Source: Ruminococcaceae bacterium UBA1734 (GTDB lineage Bacteria; Bacillota; Clostridia; Oscillospirales; Acutalibacteraceae). From it: DNA of 38,125 nt. Location of the stretch: NCBI GenBank assembly GCA_002315765.1, contig DCIE01000051.1, positions 1 to 38,125 on the forward strand, read 5' to 3'. A program made the translations under genes and the position numbers. The notes under the pieces are model-generated. The model ran no database searches and had not been told where the DNA came from. It was given only the letters and a program-made list of their open reading frames with translations. Shown one piece after another: positions 1-8,562 of this stretch (its first letter is position 1; each line of letters starts with the position of its first letter).

Positions 1-99
1 AACAAGAAAACAACAAAGCGTAAGAGAAATCTTCGCAAAGTAGTATGTGCCGATGTAACAAATGTTGCAAAGGTAAAGAAAATGATTCCGTATAAATAA
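1..99 (+). CDS. rpmI: 50S ribosomal protein L35, C-terminal part (5' end outside window)
   Basis: The first 99 bases are open in frame 1 and encode a very basic 32-residue tail that ends in MIPYK before a TAA stop. The pattern of clustered Lys/Arg (KRKRNLRK) followed by VAKVKKMIPY matches the C-terminus of ribosomal protein L35, a small protein of the large subunit. The next gene is rplT, 31 bases downstream, which is the conserved infC-rpmI-rplT order; infC would lie to the left of the window. The gene is cut by the window edge, so its start cannot be judged. Confidence 0.9.
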   Translation, partial: NKKTTKRKRNLRKVVCADVTNVAKVKKMIPYK

Positions 100-130
100 T
101 CGGAACAAATAAAAGTGGAGGTTACTTAAC

Positions 131-490
131 ATGGCTCGTGTTAAAGGTGCGTTAGCTACACGCAAAAGAAGAAATAAAACATTAAAACTTGCCAAAGGTT
201 ATTTTGGTGCAAAATCTAAACTCTTCAAAACTGCTAAAGAAGCTGTTATGAAGTCAGGCAATTATGCCTATATCGGTCGTAGACAGAAGAAGCGTGATTT
301 CCGCCGTTTATGGATTACACGCATTTCTGCCGCTGCTAAGATTAACGGTATGAATTACTCAACATTTATGAACGGTCTTAATAAAGCCGGAGTTACAATC
401 AACCGTAAAATGTTAGCTGACATTGCAGTTAATGATGCAAAGGGCTTTGCTGCTCTTGTAACAACTGCAAAGAAAGCTTTAGAAAAATAA
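131..490 (+). CDS. rplT: 50S ribosomal protein L20
   Basis: This 119-residue protein is L20, an early-assembly protein of the large ribosomal subunit that binds 23S rRNA. It starts MARVKGALATRKRRNKTLKL, has the basic N-terminal extension with the RRQKKRDFRRLWITRI segment, and ends with the globular domain (NGLNKAGVTINRKMLADIAV), all typical of the family and of full length. The start is fixed by GGAGG at 117-121, nine bases upstream of ATG. It follows rpmI as expected. In other bacteria L20 represses its own operon by binding the leader; that leader would be upstream of this window. Confidence 0.98.
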   Translation: MARVKGALATRKRRNKTLKLAKGYFGAKSKLFKTAKEAVMKSGNYAYIGRRQKKRDFRRLWITRISAAAKINGMNYSTFMNGLNKAGVTINRKMLADIAVNDAKGFAALVTTAKKALEK

Positions 491-497
491 TTTTTCT

Positions 498-521
498 CGC
501 CCGAGATTTGGTTCTCGGGCG
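498..521 (+). terminator. hairpin after rplT, probable terminator or attenuator
   Basis: A perfect stem CGCCCGAGA / TCTCGGGCG with a 6-base loop (TTTGGT) begins 8 bases after the rplT stop and is followed by GTTTTACTATTTATT. The U-tract is short, so termination may be partial. It probably separates abundant ribosomal protein mRNA from the downstream genes. I see no convincing promoter between it and the next gene. Confidence 0.6.
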
Positions 522-558
522 TGTTTTACTATTTATTAATATACCAAGGGTGGGAATT

Positions 559-1338
559 ATGGACGGTTTTACTTATATTTCTTCTAAAGATAATCAATAT
601 TTTAAGTTAGCATCTAAGCTTCAAAAATCCTCAAAAGAGCGAAAAAACGAGGGTAAATTTGTGTTAGAAGGACTTAGGATTTGTAATGATGCGTATGAGA
701 ATAATATAAGTTTTTTTGCTGTTTTTGCCACCGAGGATTTTATTAAAAAGTTTCCAAAGGAAGCAGAAAAATTAGGTTCGGTCTCGGAGAATAAATTTAC
801 CGTTCCGATTAGTTTGTTTGAAAAATTATGTGAAACAAAATCTCCCCAAGGGATACTTGCGGTTGCAATTATTCCGGAACTTTCGGGTAATATTTTCGGG
901 AATAAGAAATATATTGCCCTTGATAATCTAAATGACCCGTCAAATTTAGGTGCAATTTCAAGAACTGCCGAGGCTTTGGGCATTTCGGGAATTATTATGA
1001 CCGATGATTCCTGCGACCCCTATTCGCCTAAGTCAATCAGGGCTTCTATGGGCACTCTTTTGAGAATGCCTATTGTTATTACTTCGGATTTATCCAAAAC
1101 TATAAAAGAAAACGGACTAAGGAGTTTTTCTTGTGTTGTGGATAAAGAGGCTAAAGACATCGGTTCTGTCAGCTTTAAAAACGGTGATGTAATAATAATC
1201 GGTAATGAGGCAAACGGTGTCAGTGAGGCCGTAAAAAAGAATTCCGACTTTTTAATTACCATACCTATGAAGGGTAAGGCGGAATCCTTAAATGCGGCGG
1301 CAGCTGCTGCAATTGCATTGTTTCAGTTATCAAAATAG
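559..1338 (+). CDS. TrmH/SpoU-family RNA 2'-O-methyltransferase
   Basis: This 259-residue protein has the layout of SpoU-type SAM-dependent RNA ribose 2'-O-methyltransferases. The N-terminal substrate-binding domain (about 1-100) contains GKFVLEGLRI, and the C-terminal SPOUT knot carries the three family motifs: NLNDPSNLGAISRTAEALG, IIGNEANGVS and IPMKGKAESLNAAAAAAI. The target nucleotide (23S rRNA or tRNA) cannot be told from sequence. The frame stays open upstream to 508, but the added residues would be encoded inside the rplT terminator hairpin. ATG at 559, preceded by AAGGGTGGGA, is the sensible start. The gene precedes dprA with no spacer. Confidence 0.9.
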   Translation: MDGFTYISSKDNQYFKLASKLQKSSKERKNEGKFVLEGLRICNDAYENNISFFAVFATEDFIKKFPKEAEKLGSVSENKFTVPISLFEKLCETKSPQGILAVAIIPELSGNIFGNKKYIALDNLNDPSNLGAISRTAEALGISGIIMTDDSCDPYSPKSIRASMGTLLRMPIVITSDLSKTIKENGLRSFSCVVDKEAKDIGSVSFKNGDVIIIGNEANGVSEAVKKNSDFLITIPMKGKAESLNAAAAAAIALFQLSK

Positions 1339-1347
1339 GTGAAAATT

Positions 1348-2490
1348 ATGTTTGATTTTTCAACGAAAAATGCTTTGCTTATTCAAAAAACATTTGGAGT
1401 CGGCTCAAATAGAGCATTTGACATATTTAAAAAAATACTTGACTCCGGACTAATCAAAGAAGATATTTCAAAAATAATATTAAACCTGAATTTTTCGCCT
1501 GAAATAAGGGCAAAACTATTATCCGTGGACTATTCGGTTGTTGACAAAATTATAGAAAATTGCAACAAACGGAATATAAAAATAATTATATTCGGTAATA
1601 AAGAATACCCCACTGTTTTAAGCAATATTGATACGCCGCCTCTTGCATTATTTGTAAAAGGAAATCTTCCGGATTTCAATATCTTACCTTCAATCACTAT
1701 TGTGGGACCGAGAAAGCCCACCGAATTCGGGCTTAAAGCATCATATTCTTTAGGCTATCGCTTGGCAAAAGCCGGTATGATAGTTGTCAGCGGAGGTGCC
1801 TTAGGGTGCGATAGCAGGGCTCATATCGGTGCATTAAAATCCGGCGGAATAACCGTTGCGGTATTAGGTTGCGGAATAGATGCCGAATATCTGGCGGAAA
1901 ATAAGCCCTTGTGGGACAAAATTTCCCAAACCGGCTGTCTTATCAGCGAATATCCACCTCTTACAAAACCTACAAGATTTAGTTTTCCGGTTAGAAACCG
2001 TATCTTATCAGGTCTGACTTTGGGCACTGTGGTTGTTGAGGCAAAGGAAAAAAGCGGAACACTCAGTACGGCAAAAAATGCTTTAGAGCAGGGTAGAGAT
2101 GTTTTTGTTATTCCGGGCAATCCCGTTATTAGTGAGTACAAAGGTTCAAACGCACTTTTAAGAGACGGCGCTAAACCTTTAATTGATACTTCGGATATTT
2201 TCGGCGAATATATCATTAAGTATCCCGAGTATATTGATATAAAAAAGGCATTTTCCGAACCTGCCAAAACCGAAAATCCGAAAAATAATAAAAAAATAAA
2301 GAAAAATATAAAAGAAACTCTTTCAAATGAAGCAAAAATAGTATATAATTATTTAGATAACGATGTTTTCACGGTTGATGATTTGGTCGGTACCGAATTG
2401 TCTTCCGATGATATTTTTTCGGCAATCACCGAACTTGAACTTGAAGAAATGATTTCGCCCCAACCCGGTGGCACATATAAAAAGATTTAA
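1348..2490 (+). CDS. dprA: DNA-processing protein DprA
   Basis: This 380-residue protein is DprA/Smf, which binds incoming single-stranded DNA and loads RecA during natural transformation. A helix-hairpin-helix-like N-terminus (KTFGVGSNRAFDIFKKIL) is followed by the extended Rossmann fold, with IVGPRKPTEFG, VVSGGALGCDSRAHIGAL, SFPVRNRILSGL, VVEAKEKSGTL and FVIPGNP. A Lys-rich linker leads to a C-terminal winged helix (about 320-380). The frame is open from a GTG at 1339 that touches the previous stop; ATG at 1348 has AGGTGA six bases upstream and is preferred. Order dprA-topA-trmFO is standard in Firmicutes. No other competence genes are visible here. Confidence 0.95.
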   Translation: MFDFSTKNALLIQKTFGVGSNRAFDIFKKILDSGLIKEDISKIILNLNFSPEIRAKLLSVDYSVVDKIIENCNKRNIKIIIFGNKEYPTVLSNIDTPPLALFVKGNLPDFNILPSITIVGPRKPTEFGLKASYSLGYRLAKAGMIVVSGGALGCDSRAHIGALKSGGITVAVLGCGIDAEYLAENKPLWDKISQTGCLISEYPPLTKPTRFSFPVRNRILSGLTLGTVVVEAKEKSGTLSTAKNALEQGRDVFVIPGNPVISEYKGSNALLRDGAKPLIDTSDIFGEYIIKYPEYIDIKKAFSEPAKTENPKNNKKIKKNIKETLSNEAKIVYNYLDNDVFTVDDLVGTELSSDDIFSAITELELEEMISPQPGGTYKKI

Positions 2491-2503
2491 AGGAGAACCA
2501 AAA

Positions 2504-4600
2504 GTGTCAAAACTTGTTATTGTTGAGTCCCCTACAAAGGTAAAAAGTATTAAAAAGTATTTAGGTAGCGATTACGAAGTAATGGCATCTATGGGACATA
2601 TAAGAGACCTTCCGAAATCAAAACTCGGCATTGATGTGGATAATAATTTTAAACTTCAATATATCAATATGCCTGAAAAAAGGGAGTTGATAAAAACTCT
2701 TAAAGCCGCTGCACAAAACAGCGATGGCGTATATCTTGCAACCGACCCTGATAGAGAGGGTGAGGCTATTTCTTGGCATTTAGCACAAATTTTGTCTCTT
2801 GATTTAAAAGAGAAAAACAGAATAACTTTCAATGAAATCACCAAAAGCGGTGTTACGGCAGGTATTAAGGCTCCGAGAGCCCTTGACCTTAACCTTGTGG
2901 ATGCTCAACAGGCGAGACGAGCCCTTGATAGAATTGTGGGTTATAAATTAAGCCCGTTTCTTTGGAAAAAAGTTAAAAGCGGTCTTTCAGCCGGAAGAGT
3001 ACAGTCGGTTGCACTAAAACTAATTGTCGACAGAGAAAGAGAAATTGAAAAATTTGTATCCGAAGAATTTTGGACAGTTGAAGCAAAACTTCTTTGTAAT
3101 AAACACACATTTGAGGCAAAGCTATACGGCTTTCAAAACGGAGACAAACTCGATAATATTGCAAACGAAGAACAAGCCACCAATATTGTTTCTGATTTGG
3201 AAAATGCCGAATATACAGTTTCTGCTATTAAAAAAGGTGTAAGAAACAGACAACCTGCACCTCCGTTTATTACTTCTACACTGCAACAAGAGGCTTCCCG
3301 AAAGTTCAACTACACCGGACAGAAAACAATGAGAATTGCTCAACAACTTTACGAAGGTGTTGATGTTCCGTCCTACGGTGTAACCGGTCTTATCACCTAT
3401 ATGCGTACCGACTCTTTAAGGATTTCGGAGGAAGCGAGAACTGCGGGAAACGGTTTTATTGTTGATAATTTCGGTAAAGAATATTTACCTGATAAACCAA
3501 GATATTTTAAGTCAAAAAACAACGCCCAAGATGCTCACGAAGCAATCAGACCTACAATTATCACCCTTTCACCTGATAAAGTAAAGGATTCTTTGACCAA
3601 TGAGCAATATAAGCTTTATAAAATTATTTGGGAAAGATTTATTGCTTCCTTAATGGCTGCATGTGTCCAAGATACGGTTTCGGCCGATATTGCGGCAAAC
3701 AACTATTTGTTTAAGGCTTCGGGTTATTCGGTAAGATTTGACGGATTTACAAAGCTTTATGTTGAGGGAACCGATGACGAAACCGATGAAACCGGCAAAC
3801 TTCCCGATATGGCAAAGGGTGATGTGTTAAAGCTTAAGAGTTTAACTCCCAATCAACATTTTACACAGCCACCTGCAAGATATACCGAGCCTACCTTAAT
3901 TAAAGCACTTGACGAAAACGGAATAGGCAGACCTTCAACCTATGCTCCGATTATTTCAAATATTCAACAAAAATCATATATTGAAAGAGAAAAGAAATCT
4001 CTTAAGCCCACTCCGCTTGGAACAGTAGTTTCCGACCTAATCGGGGAACATTTTAAGCAGATTGTTAATGTAAAATTCACTGCAGGTTTTGAGAAAAAAC
4101 TTGATAAAATCGGTGTCGGAGAAGCCGATTGGATAAAGATTATCGATGAGTTTTATTCCGACTTTGATACGCTTTACAAAAAAGCCGAAGCATCTCTTGA
4201 CGGAAAGCATTTAAAGGTTCCCGATGAGGAAACCGATATTGTTTGTGAGAAATGCGGAAGAAAAATGGTTGTTAAGAACGGTAGATTCGGTAAATTCTTG
4301 GCTTGTCCCGGTTATCCCGAATGTAAAAATACTATGCCCGTTCCGGAAGACGAGGTTAAACAACCCTGTCCGAAATGCGGCAGCAAGCTTGTAAAAAGAA
4401 TTTCCAAAAAAGGCAAAAAGTTCTACGGTTGTTCTAATTATCCCAATTGTGATTTTGCCTCACCGGGAGTTCCTACTGGCGATGTTTGCAGTGAATGCGG
4501 AAGCTATATTATCAGTGGACTAAGGGGTAGAAAATACTGTATGAATTCCCAGTGTCCGTCAAGAAAAAAGAACGAAAAAAAGACTGAGACGAATGAATAA
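2504..4600 (+). CDS. topA: DNA topoisomerase I (type IA)
   Basis: This 698-residue type IA topoisomerase relaxes negative supercoils by a single-strand break. The TOPRIM domain starts SKLVIVESPTKVKSIKKYLG and contains the acidic ATDPDREGEA motif. The active-site tyrosine is Tyr299 in GLITYMRTDS, and the QSVALKLIVDRERE segment matches the family core. The C-terminus has three Cys4 zinc ribbons: CEKCG...CPGYPEC, CPKCG...CSNYPNC and CSECG...CMNSQC. Translation begins at GTG 2504, eight bases after AGGAG (2491-2495); earlier in-frame codons lie inside dprA and lack a binding site. The last 8 bases overlap the start of trmFO. Confidence 0.97.
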   Translation: MSKLVIVESPTKVKSIKKYLGSDYEVMASMGHIRDLPKSKLGIDVDNNFKLQYINMPEKRELIKTLKAAAQNSDGVYLATDPDREGEAISWHLAQILSLDLKEKNRITFNEITKSGVTAGIKAPRALDLNLVDAQQARRALDRIVGYKLSPFLWKKVKSGLSAGRVQSVALKLIVDREREIEKFVSEEFWTVEAKLLCNKHTFEAKLYGFQNGDKLDNIANEEQATNIVSDLENAEYTVSAIKKGVRNRQPAPPFITSTLQQEASRKFNYTGQKTMRIAQQLYEGVDVPSYGVTGLITYMRTDSLRISEEARTAGNGFIVDNFGKEYLPDKPRYFKSKNNAQDAHEAIRPTIITLSPDKVKDSLTNEQYKLYKIIWERFIASLMAACVQDTVSADIAANNYLFKASGYSVRFDGFTKLYVEGTDDETDETGKLPDMAKGDVLKLKSLTPNQHFTQPPARYTEPTLIKALDENGIGRPSTYAPIISNIQQKSYIEREKKSLKPTPLGTVVSDLIGEHFKQIVNVKFTAGFEKKLDKIGVGEADWIKIIDEFYSDFDTLYKKAEASLDGKHLKVPDEETDIVCEKCGRKMVVKNGRFGKFLACPGYPECKNTMPVPEDEVKQPCPKCGSKLVKRISKKGKKFYGCSNYPNCDFASPGVPTGDVCSECGSYIISGLRGRKYCMNSQCPSRKKNEKKTETNE

Positions 4601-5903
4601 AATTATAGTTATCGGTGCAGGTTTGGCAGGTTGCGAAGCGGCAAATACCATTGCAAAATACGGTATTGATGTGGAACTTATTGAAATGAAGCCAAACAAA
4701 AAAACACCGGCACATAAAACCGATATGTTTGCCGAATTAGTATGCTCTAATTCCTTAAAGGCAAATAGAGTTGACTCGGCAGCAGGACTCTTAAAAGAAG
4801 AAATGCGAAGATTAGGCTCTTTGTGTTTGGAGGCTGCCGAGGTTTCAAAAGTGGAGGCCGGTGGTGCCTTAGCGGTTGATAGAGATATTTTTTCAAAGTA
4901 TATTACAGACTCTATTTTAAAAAACGAACATATTACAGTCAGTCATAAAACTGTGGAGGAATTACCGCAAGAAGCAATAACAGTTGTTGCTACAGGACCT
5001 TTGACCGATGATGCTTTAGCGCAAAATATTAAGAATTACTGCGAAACGGACAGTTTATCCTTTTACGATGCGGCGGCTCCGATTGTTACAAAAGAAAGTA
5101 TAGATTTTTCAAAAGCTTTTTTCGCATCGAGATATGCTTATGAGGAAGAAAACGGCGATTATGTAAATTGCCCTATGAATAAAGAAGAATACGAGATATT
5201 CTATAATGAACTAATAAATGCGCAGTCGGCAATTTGCCACGATTTTGATGTTTATGAAGGCTGTATGCCGGTTGAAGTACTTGCAAAAAGAGGCATTGAT
5301 TCTATAAGATTCGGTCCTCTAAAGCCGGTTGGATTAAAGGACCCGAGAACCGGCCATAGACCGTGGGCGGTTGTTCAACTGAGAAAAGAAAATGCAAGTG
5401 GTTCTTTATTTAACATTGTGGGATTTCAGACAAATCTTAAATTCGGTGAGCAAAAGCGAGTTTTTTCATTAATACCGGGACTTGAAAATGCCGAGTTTAT
5501 GCGTTACGGTGTAATGCATAGAAATACCTTTATTAATTCACCGAAATTACTTAATCCCGATTTATCTTTGAAAAAGAATCCTAACATATTTTTTGCAGGA
5601 CAACTCTCCGGAGTTGAGGGATATATGGAATCGGCGGCGAGTGGAATAGTCAGCGGTATTAATGCCGTTAGACACTTGTCCGGTGAGCAACCCCTTGTTT
5701 TACCGAATTTCACTATGATTGGGGCTTTACTTAATTTTATTTGCGATTCCGGTGTTACTGATTTTCAACCGATGGGTGCAAATTTCGGGATAATTCCACC
5801 GCTTGAAAATCATATTCGTGATAAAAAAGAGAGATATAAAGCATTGGCTGATAGGTCTCTTGTTTGGTATGAGGAGTGTTATAAGGATGAGAATTGTAAT
5901 TGA
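4593..5903 (+). CDS. trmFO: FADH2/folate-dependent tRNA uracil-54 C5-methyltransferase
   Basis: This 436-residue flavoprotein makes ribothymidine at tRNA position 54, using methylene-tetrahydrofolate as carbon source and reduced FAD. The N-terminal dinucleotide-binding loop is IVIGAGLAGCEAAN (residues 5-18). The family segments ELVCSNSLKA, YEGCMPVEVLAKRG, FGPLKPVGL, VQLRKENASG and FAGQLSGVEGYMESAASGI are all present, and the length is normal. It overlaps topA by 8 bases (ATGAATAA) and plsX by 17, so the three are probably translationally coupled. The xerC-hslVU-codY genes that follow in Bacillus are absent. Confidence 0.97.
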   Translation: MNKIIVIGAGLAGCEAANTIAKYGIDVELIEMKPNKKTPAHKTDMFAELVCSNSLKANRVDSAAGLLKEEMRRLGSLCLEAAEVSKVEAGGALAVDRDIFSKYITDSILKNEHITVSHKTVEELPQEAITVVATGPLTDDALAQNIKNYCETDSLSFYDAAAPIVTKESIDFSKAFFASRYAYEEENGDYVNCPMNKEEYEIFYNELINAQSAICHDFDVYEGCMPVEVLAKRGIDSIRFGPLKPVGLKDPRTGHRPWAVVQLRKENASGSLFNIVGFQTNLKFGEQKRVFSLIPGLENAEFMRYGVMHRNTFINSPKLLNPDLSLKKNPNIFFAGQLSGVEGYMESAASGIVSGINAVRHLSGEQPLVLPNFTMIGALLNFICDSGVTDFQPMGANFGIIPPLENHIRDKKERYKALADRSLVWYEECYKDENCN

Positions 5904-6882
5904 TGCTTTCGGCGGAGATAATGCACCGTCAGAGATAGTCAAGGGTGCTTTCTCGGCATATAAAGAATACGGAGTTTCAATAACACTGACAGGCGATAAG
6001 GAAAAAATCGAAAAAATAATTTCCGATAACGGCTTTGCTTTCGGCGATGACTTGATTATAGTTGATACAAAAGATGTCATTTCAATGCACGATGAGCCCA
6101 CTTCAATTTTGAAATCTCACAGAGAATCTTCAATGGGACTTGCTTTTACCGAACTAGCCGAAGATAGAGCCGACGCCTTTGTTTCGGCAGGTTCTACCGG
6201 TGCTATTATAGTCGGGGGAACCCTAATAATTAAAAGAATAAAGGGTGTTAAGCGTCCTGCACTCGGAAGTATGTTGCCGGCACCAAACGGAAGATATATG
6301 TTAATGGATATGGGTGCTAATTCGGATTGTCGCCCCGAAATGCTTTTGCAGTTCGGATATATGGCTGATGCATACTTAAAAAAGGTTGAGGGTGTTGCCA
6401 ATCCTAAAATCGGACTCTTGAATATCGGAGTAGAAGAAACCAAAGGCGACCAGCTACATATTGAAGCATATAATTTGCTTAAAGATTCTTCTCTTAATTT
6501 TGTCGGTAATATTGAGTCAAGGGAAATGCCAAAAGGCGTATGCGATGCGGTTATTACTGACGGATTTACCGGAAATATAGCACTTAAACTTATTGAAGGT
6601 ACGGCTTCGACATTATTTAAAATGATTAAAAATGTTTTCTATAAAAATATATTAAATAAAATCTCTGCCTTAATCCTTAAAAAAGATTTATATTCACTTA
6701 AATCAATTATGGATAGTTCCGAAGTAGGCGGAGCCCCTTTGCTCGGTGTGAATAAGCCTGTTATTAAAGCACACGGCAGTTCCGATGCAAAGGCAATAAA
6801 GAACGCAATCAGACAAGCTATCGCTTTTAAAGAAAATGATGTTATCGGATTGATATCCGAGAATTTGGGGAAAGAAGAGTAA
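5887..6882 (+). CDS. plsX: phosphate acyltransferase PlsX
   Basis: This 331-residue protein converts acyl-ACP to acyl-phosphate, the donor for PlsY in phospholipid synthesis; it is a peripheral membrane enzyme. It begins MRIVIDAFGGDNAP and shows SAGSTGAIIVGGTLIIKRIKGVKRPAL, MDMGANSDCRPEMLLQFG, LLNIGVEETKGD, DGFTGNIALKLIEG and GGAPLLGVNKPVIKAHGSS. The start at 5887 lies inside trmFO, 10 bases after GAGGAG (5871-5876); an upstream in-frame extension to 5803 is unlike the family. Unusually, the gene is followed directly by rnc with no acpP or fab genes between them. Confidence 0.96.
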   Translation: MRIVIDAFGGDNAPSEIVKGAFSAYKEYGVSITLTGDKEKIEKIISDNGFAFGDDLIIVDTKDVISMHDEPTSILKSHRESSMGLAFTELAEDRADAFVSAGSTGAIIVGGTLIIKRIKGVKRPALGSMLPAPNGRYMLMDMGANSDCRPEMLLQFGYMADAYLKKVEGVANPKIGLLNIGVEETKGDQLHIEAYNLLKDSSLNFVGNIESREMPKGVCDAVITDGFTGNIALKLIEGTASTLFKMIKNVFYKNILNKISALILKKDLYSLKSIMDSSEVGGAPLLGVNKPVIKAHGSSDAKAIKNAIRQAIAFKENDVIGLISENLGKEE

Positions 6883-6884
6883 TT

Positions 6885-7568
6885 ATGGATAATCTTGAAA
6901 ATCTTTTATCTTACAAATTTAATAATATAGATTTGCTTAAAAATGCTCTAACACATTCTTCCTATGCTAACGAGGTAAAAGGAAAAACTTCTTCAAATGA
7001 ACGCCTTGAGTTTTTGGGAGATAGCGTTTTATCAATAATCGTTTCGGATTATATTTATAAAAACTTTCCGAATATGCCTGAAGGTGAGCTTACAAGACTT
7101 AGGTCATCCTTAGTATGTGAAAAGGCACTTTGTGGTTTTTCAAGGGAATTAAAGCTGGGCGATTATCTTCTTTTAGGCAAGGGCGAAGCAAAGGGCGGAG
7201 GAAGAGAAAGAGACTCTATTTTGGCTGATGCTTTTGAGGCGGTTTTAGCGTCTATTTATCTTGACGGAGGTATGGAAGTTGCCCGTAAGCATGTAATGAA
7301 TTTCGTGCTTAGAGAGCTAAAGGAACATGCGCTTGAGGATTCACATAAAGATTATAAAACCGAACTTCAGGAAATAATCCAAAGAAACCCCGAAGAAACC
7401 GTGTCGTATATACTTGTGGGCGAAAGCGGTCCCGACCATGATAAGGAATTTACGGTGGAGGTTTTCTTAAATTCAAATTCCATAGGTCAGGGTAGCGGAA
7501 AGTCTAAAAAACAAGCCGAACAAATGGCAGCAATGGAAGCACTTAAGCTTATGGGTAAACTTAAATGA
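6885..7568 (+). CDS. rnc: ribonuclease III
   Basis: This 227-residue endonuclease cuts double-stranded RNA and processes pre-rRNA. The catalytic domain carries the signature ERLEFLGDSVLSI (residues 39-51, with acidic residues Glu42 and Asp46) and the second metal-site segment DSILADAFEAVLASIYLDGG. A C-terminal double-stranded RNA-binding domain runs from DYKTELQEIIQ to GSGKSKKQAEQMAAMEAL. The ATG lies two bases after the plsX stop, and the last bases (ATGA) overlap the next gene. The order rnc, radical SAM gene, smc, ftsY is common in Clostridia. Confidence 0.97.
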   Translation: MDNLENLLSYKFNNIDLLKNALTHSSYANEVKGKTSSNERLEFLGDSVLSIIVSDYIYKNFPNMPEGELTRLRSSLVCEKALCGFSRELKLGDYLLLGKGEAKGGGRERDSILADAFEAVLASIYLDGGMEVARKHVMNFVLRELKEHALEDSHKDYKTELQEIIQRNPEETVSYILVGESGPDHDKEFTVEVFLNSNSIGQGSGKSKKQAEQMAAMEALKLMGKLK

Positions 7569-8560
7569 GTGGCAAACATTCCAATATTTCTATTTTTGTG
7601 CCTCATATCGGTTGTCCTAATATGTGTTCCTTTTGTAATCAAAGACATATTACCGGAAGGTACACGGCTCCCACAGGCGAAGATGTTGATGAGGCGGTAA
7701 AAAATGCTTTAACATCAAAAAATTATAATCCCGAAACTACCGAGATTGCTTTTTTCGGCGGAAGTTTTACTGCAATCAACCGAAATTATATGTTCACATT
7801 GCTTAACAGTGCGTTTAAGTATGTGAATAACGGCACTGTGTCGGGTATTAGAATTTCCACAAGACCGGATGCTATTGATGCGGGTATGTTAATGCTTCTT
7901 AAAAGCTACGGTGTAACCGCCATTGAACTTGGTGCACAAAGTATGAACAATAAGGTTTTGAAGAAAAACAATAGGGGACATACCGAAAAGGATGTAATTT
8001 TAGCCTCAAAACTAATAAAAGATATGGGCTTTTCTTTGGGACTTCAAATGATGACCGGACTTTACGGGGACAGCGATGAATATTCCGTTAAAACCGCAAA
8101 GGAACTTATTAAACTCAAGCCGGACACCGTAAGAATTTATCCCACAATAGTTTTAAAGGATACCGATTTGGCGGCTATGTATGCCGACGGTTTTTATAAA
8201 CCTCAAACCCTTGAATCTGCTGTTGAACTTTCATCAAAACTGCTAAAAATGTTCAATTCGGCAGGAATTAATGTTATACGGCTGGGATTACATTCTATTG
8301 AGCCTAATTCTTATGTTGCAGGGCCGTGGCATCCGGCTTTCAGTGAACTTTGCATATCAAATTTATATTACAAAATCGTTAAAGAAAAATTAAACGAAAA
8401 AGGAAATTACATATTATTTGTAAATCCAAGCGAAGTTTCAAAAATGATAGGTCAGAAAAAAATCAATTTACAAAAACTTCACGAACTCGGTTTTGATTGC
8501 TCGGTGAAAACCGATGAATCTTTAAAAGAGTATGATGTTGTTGTTGAAAGGAAACAGTAA
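7565..8560 (+). CDS. Elp3-like radical SAM protein lacking the acetyltransferase domain
   Basis: This 331-residue protein has the radical SAM cluster motif CPNMCSFC (Cys17, Cys21, Cys24), so it should hold a 4Fe-4S cluster and cleave S-adenosylmethionine. Also visible are IAFFGGSFTAI (the GGS-like SAM site), RISTRPDAID and IELGAQSMNNKVL, as in Elp3 and HemN-like enzymes. Full Elp3 is around 550 residues and carries a C-terminal acetyltransferase domain; this protein stops without it. Products of this type between rnc and smc in Clostridia are usually called Elp3-like or simply radical SAM. The substrate is unknown. It overlaps rnc by ATGA and ends 2 bases before smc. Confidence 0.85.
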   Translation: MSGKHSNISIFVPHIGCPNMCSFCNQRHITGRYTAPTGEDVDEAVKNALTSKNYNPETTEIAFFGGSFTAINRNYMFTLLNSAFKYVNNGTVSGIRISTRPDAIDAGMLMLLKSYGVTAIELGAQSMNNKVLKKNNRGHTEKDVILASKLIKDMGFSLGLQMMTGLYGDSDEYSVKTAKELIKLKPDTVRIYPTIVLKDTDLAAMYADGFYKPQTLESAVELSSKLLKMFNSAGINVIRLGLHSIEPNSYVAGPWHPAFSELCISNLYYKIVKEKLNEKGNYILFVNPSEVSKMIGQKKINLQKLHELGFDCSVKTDESLKEYDVVVERKQ

Positions 8561-8562
8561 TT

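Noticed and set aside
508..558. N-terminal extension of the SpoU methyltransferase to a start at 508
   Set aside because: It would be encoded inside the rplT hairpin, has no ribosome binding site, and the added residues do not fit the family; ATG 559 is better.
1339..1347. GTG start of dprA directly after the previous stop
   Set aside because: No ribosome binding site at the right distance, whereas AGGTGA lies six bases before ATG 1348.
3024..3346. Overlapping open frames on both strands within topA
   Set aside because: They lie in other frames of a complete conserved gene, have no ribosome binding sites and no recognisable protein features.
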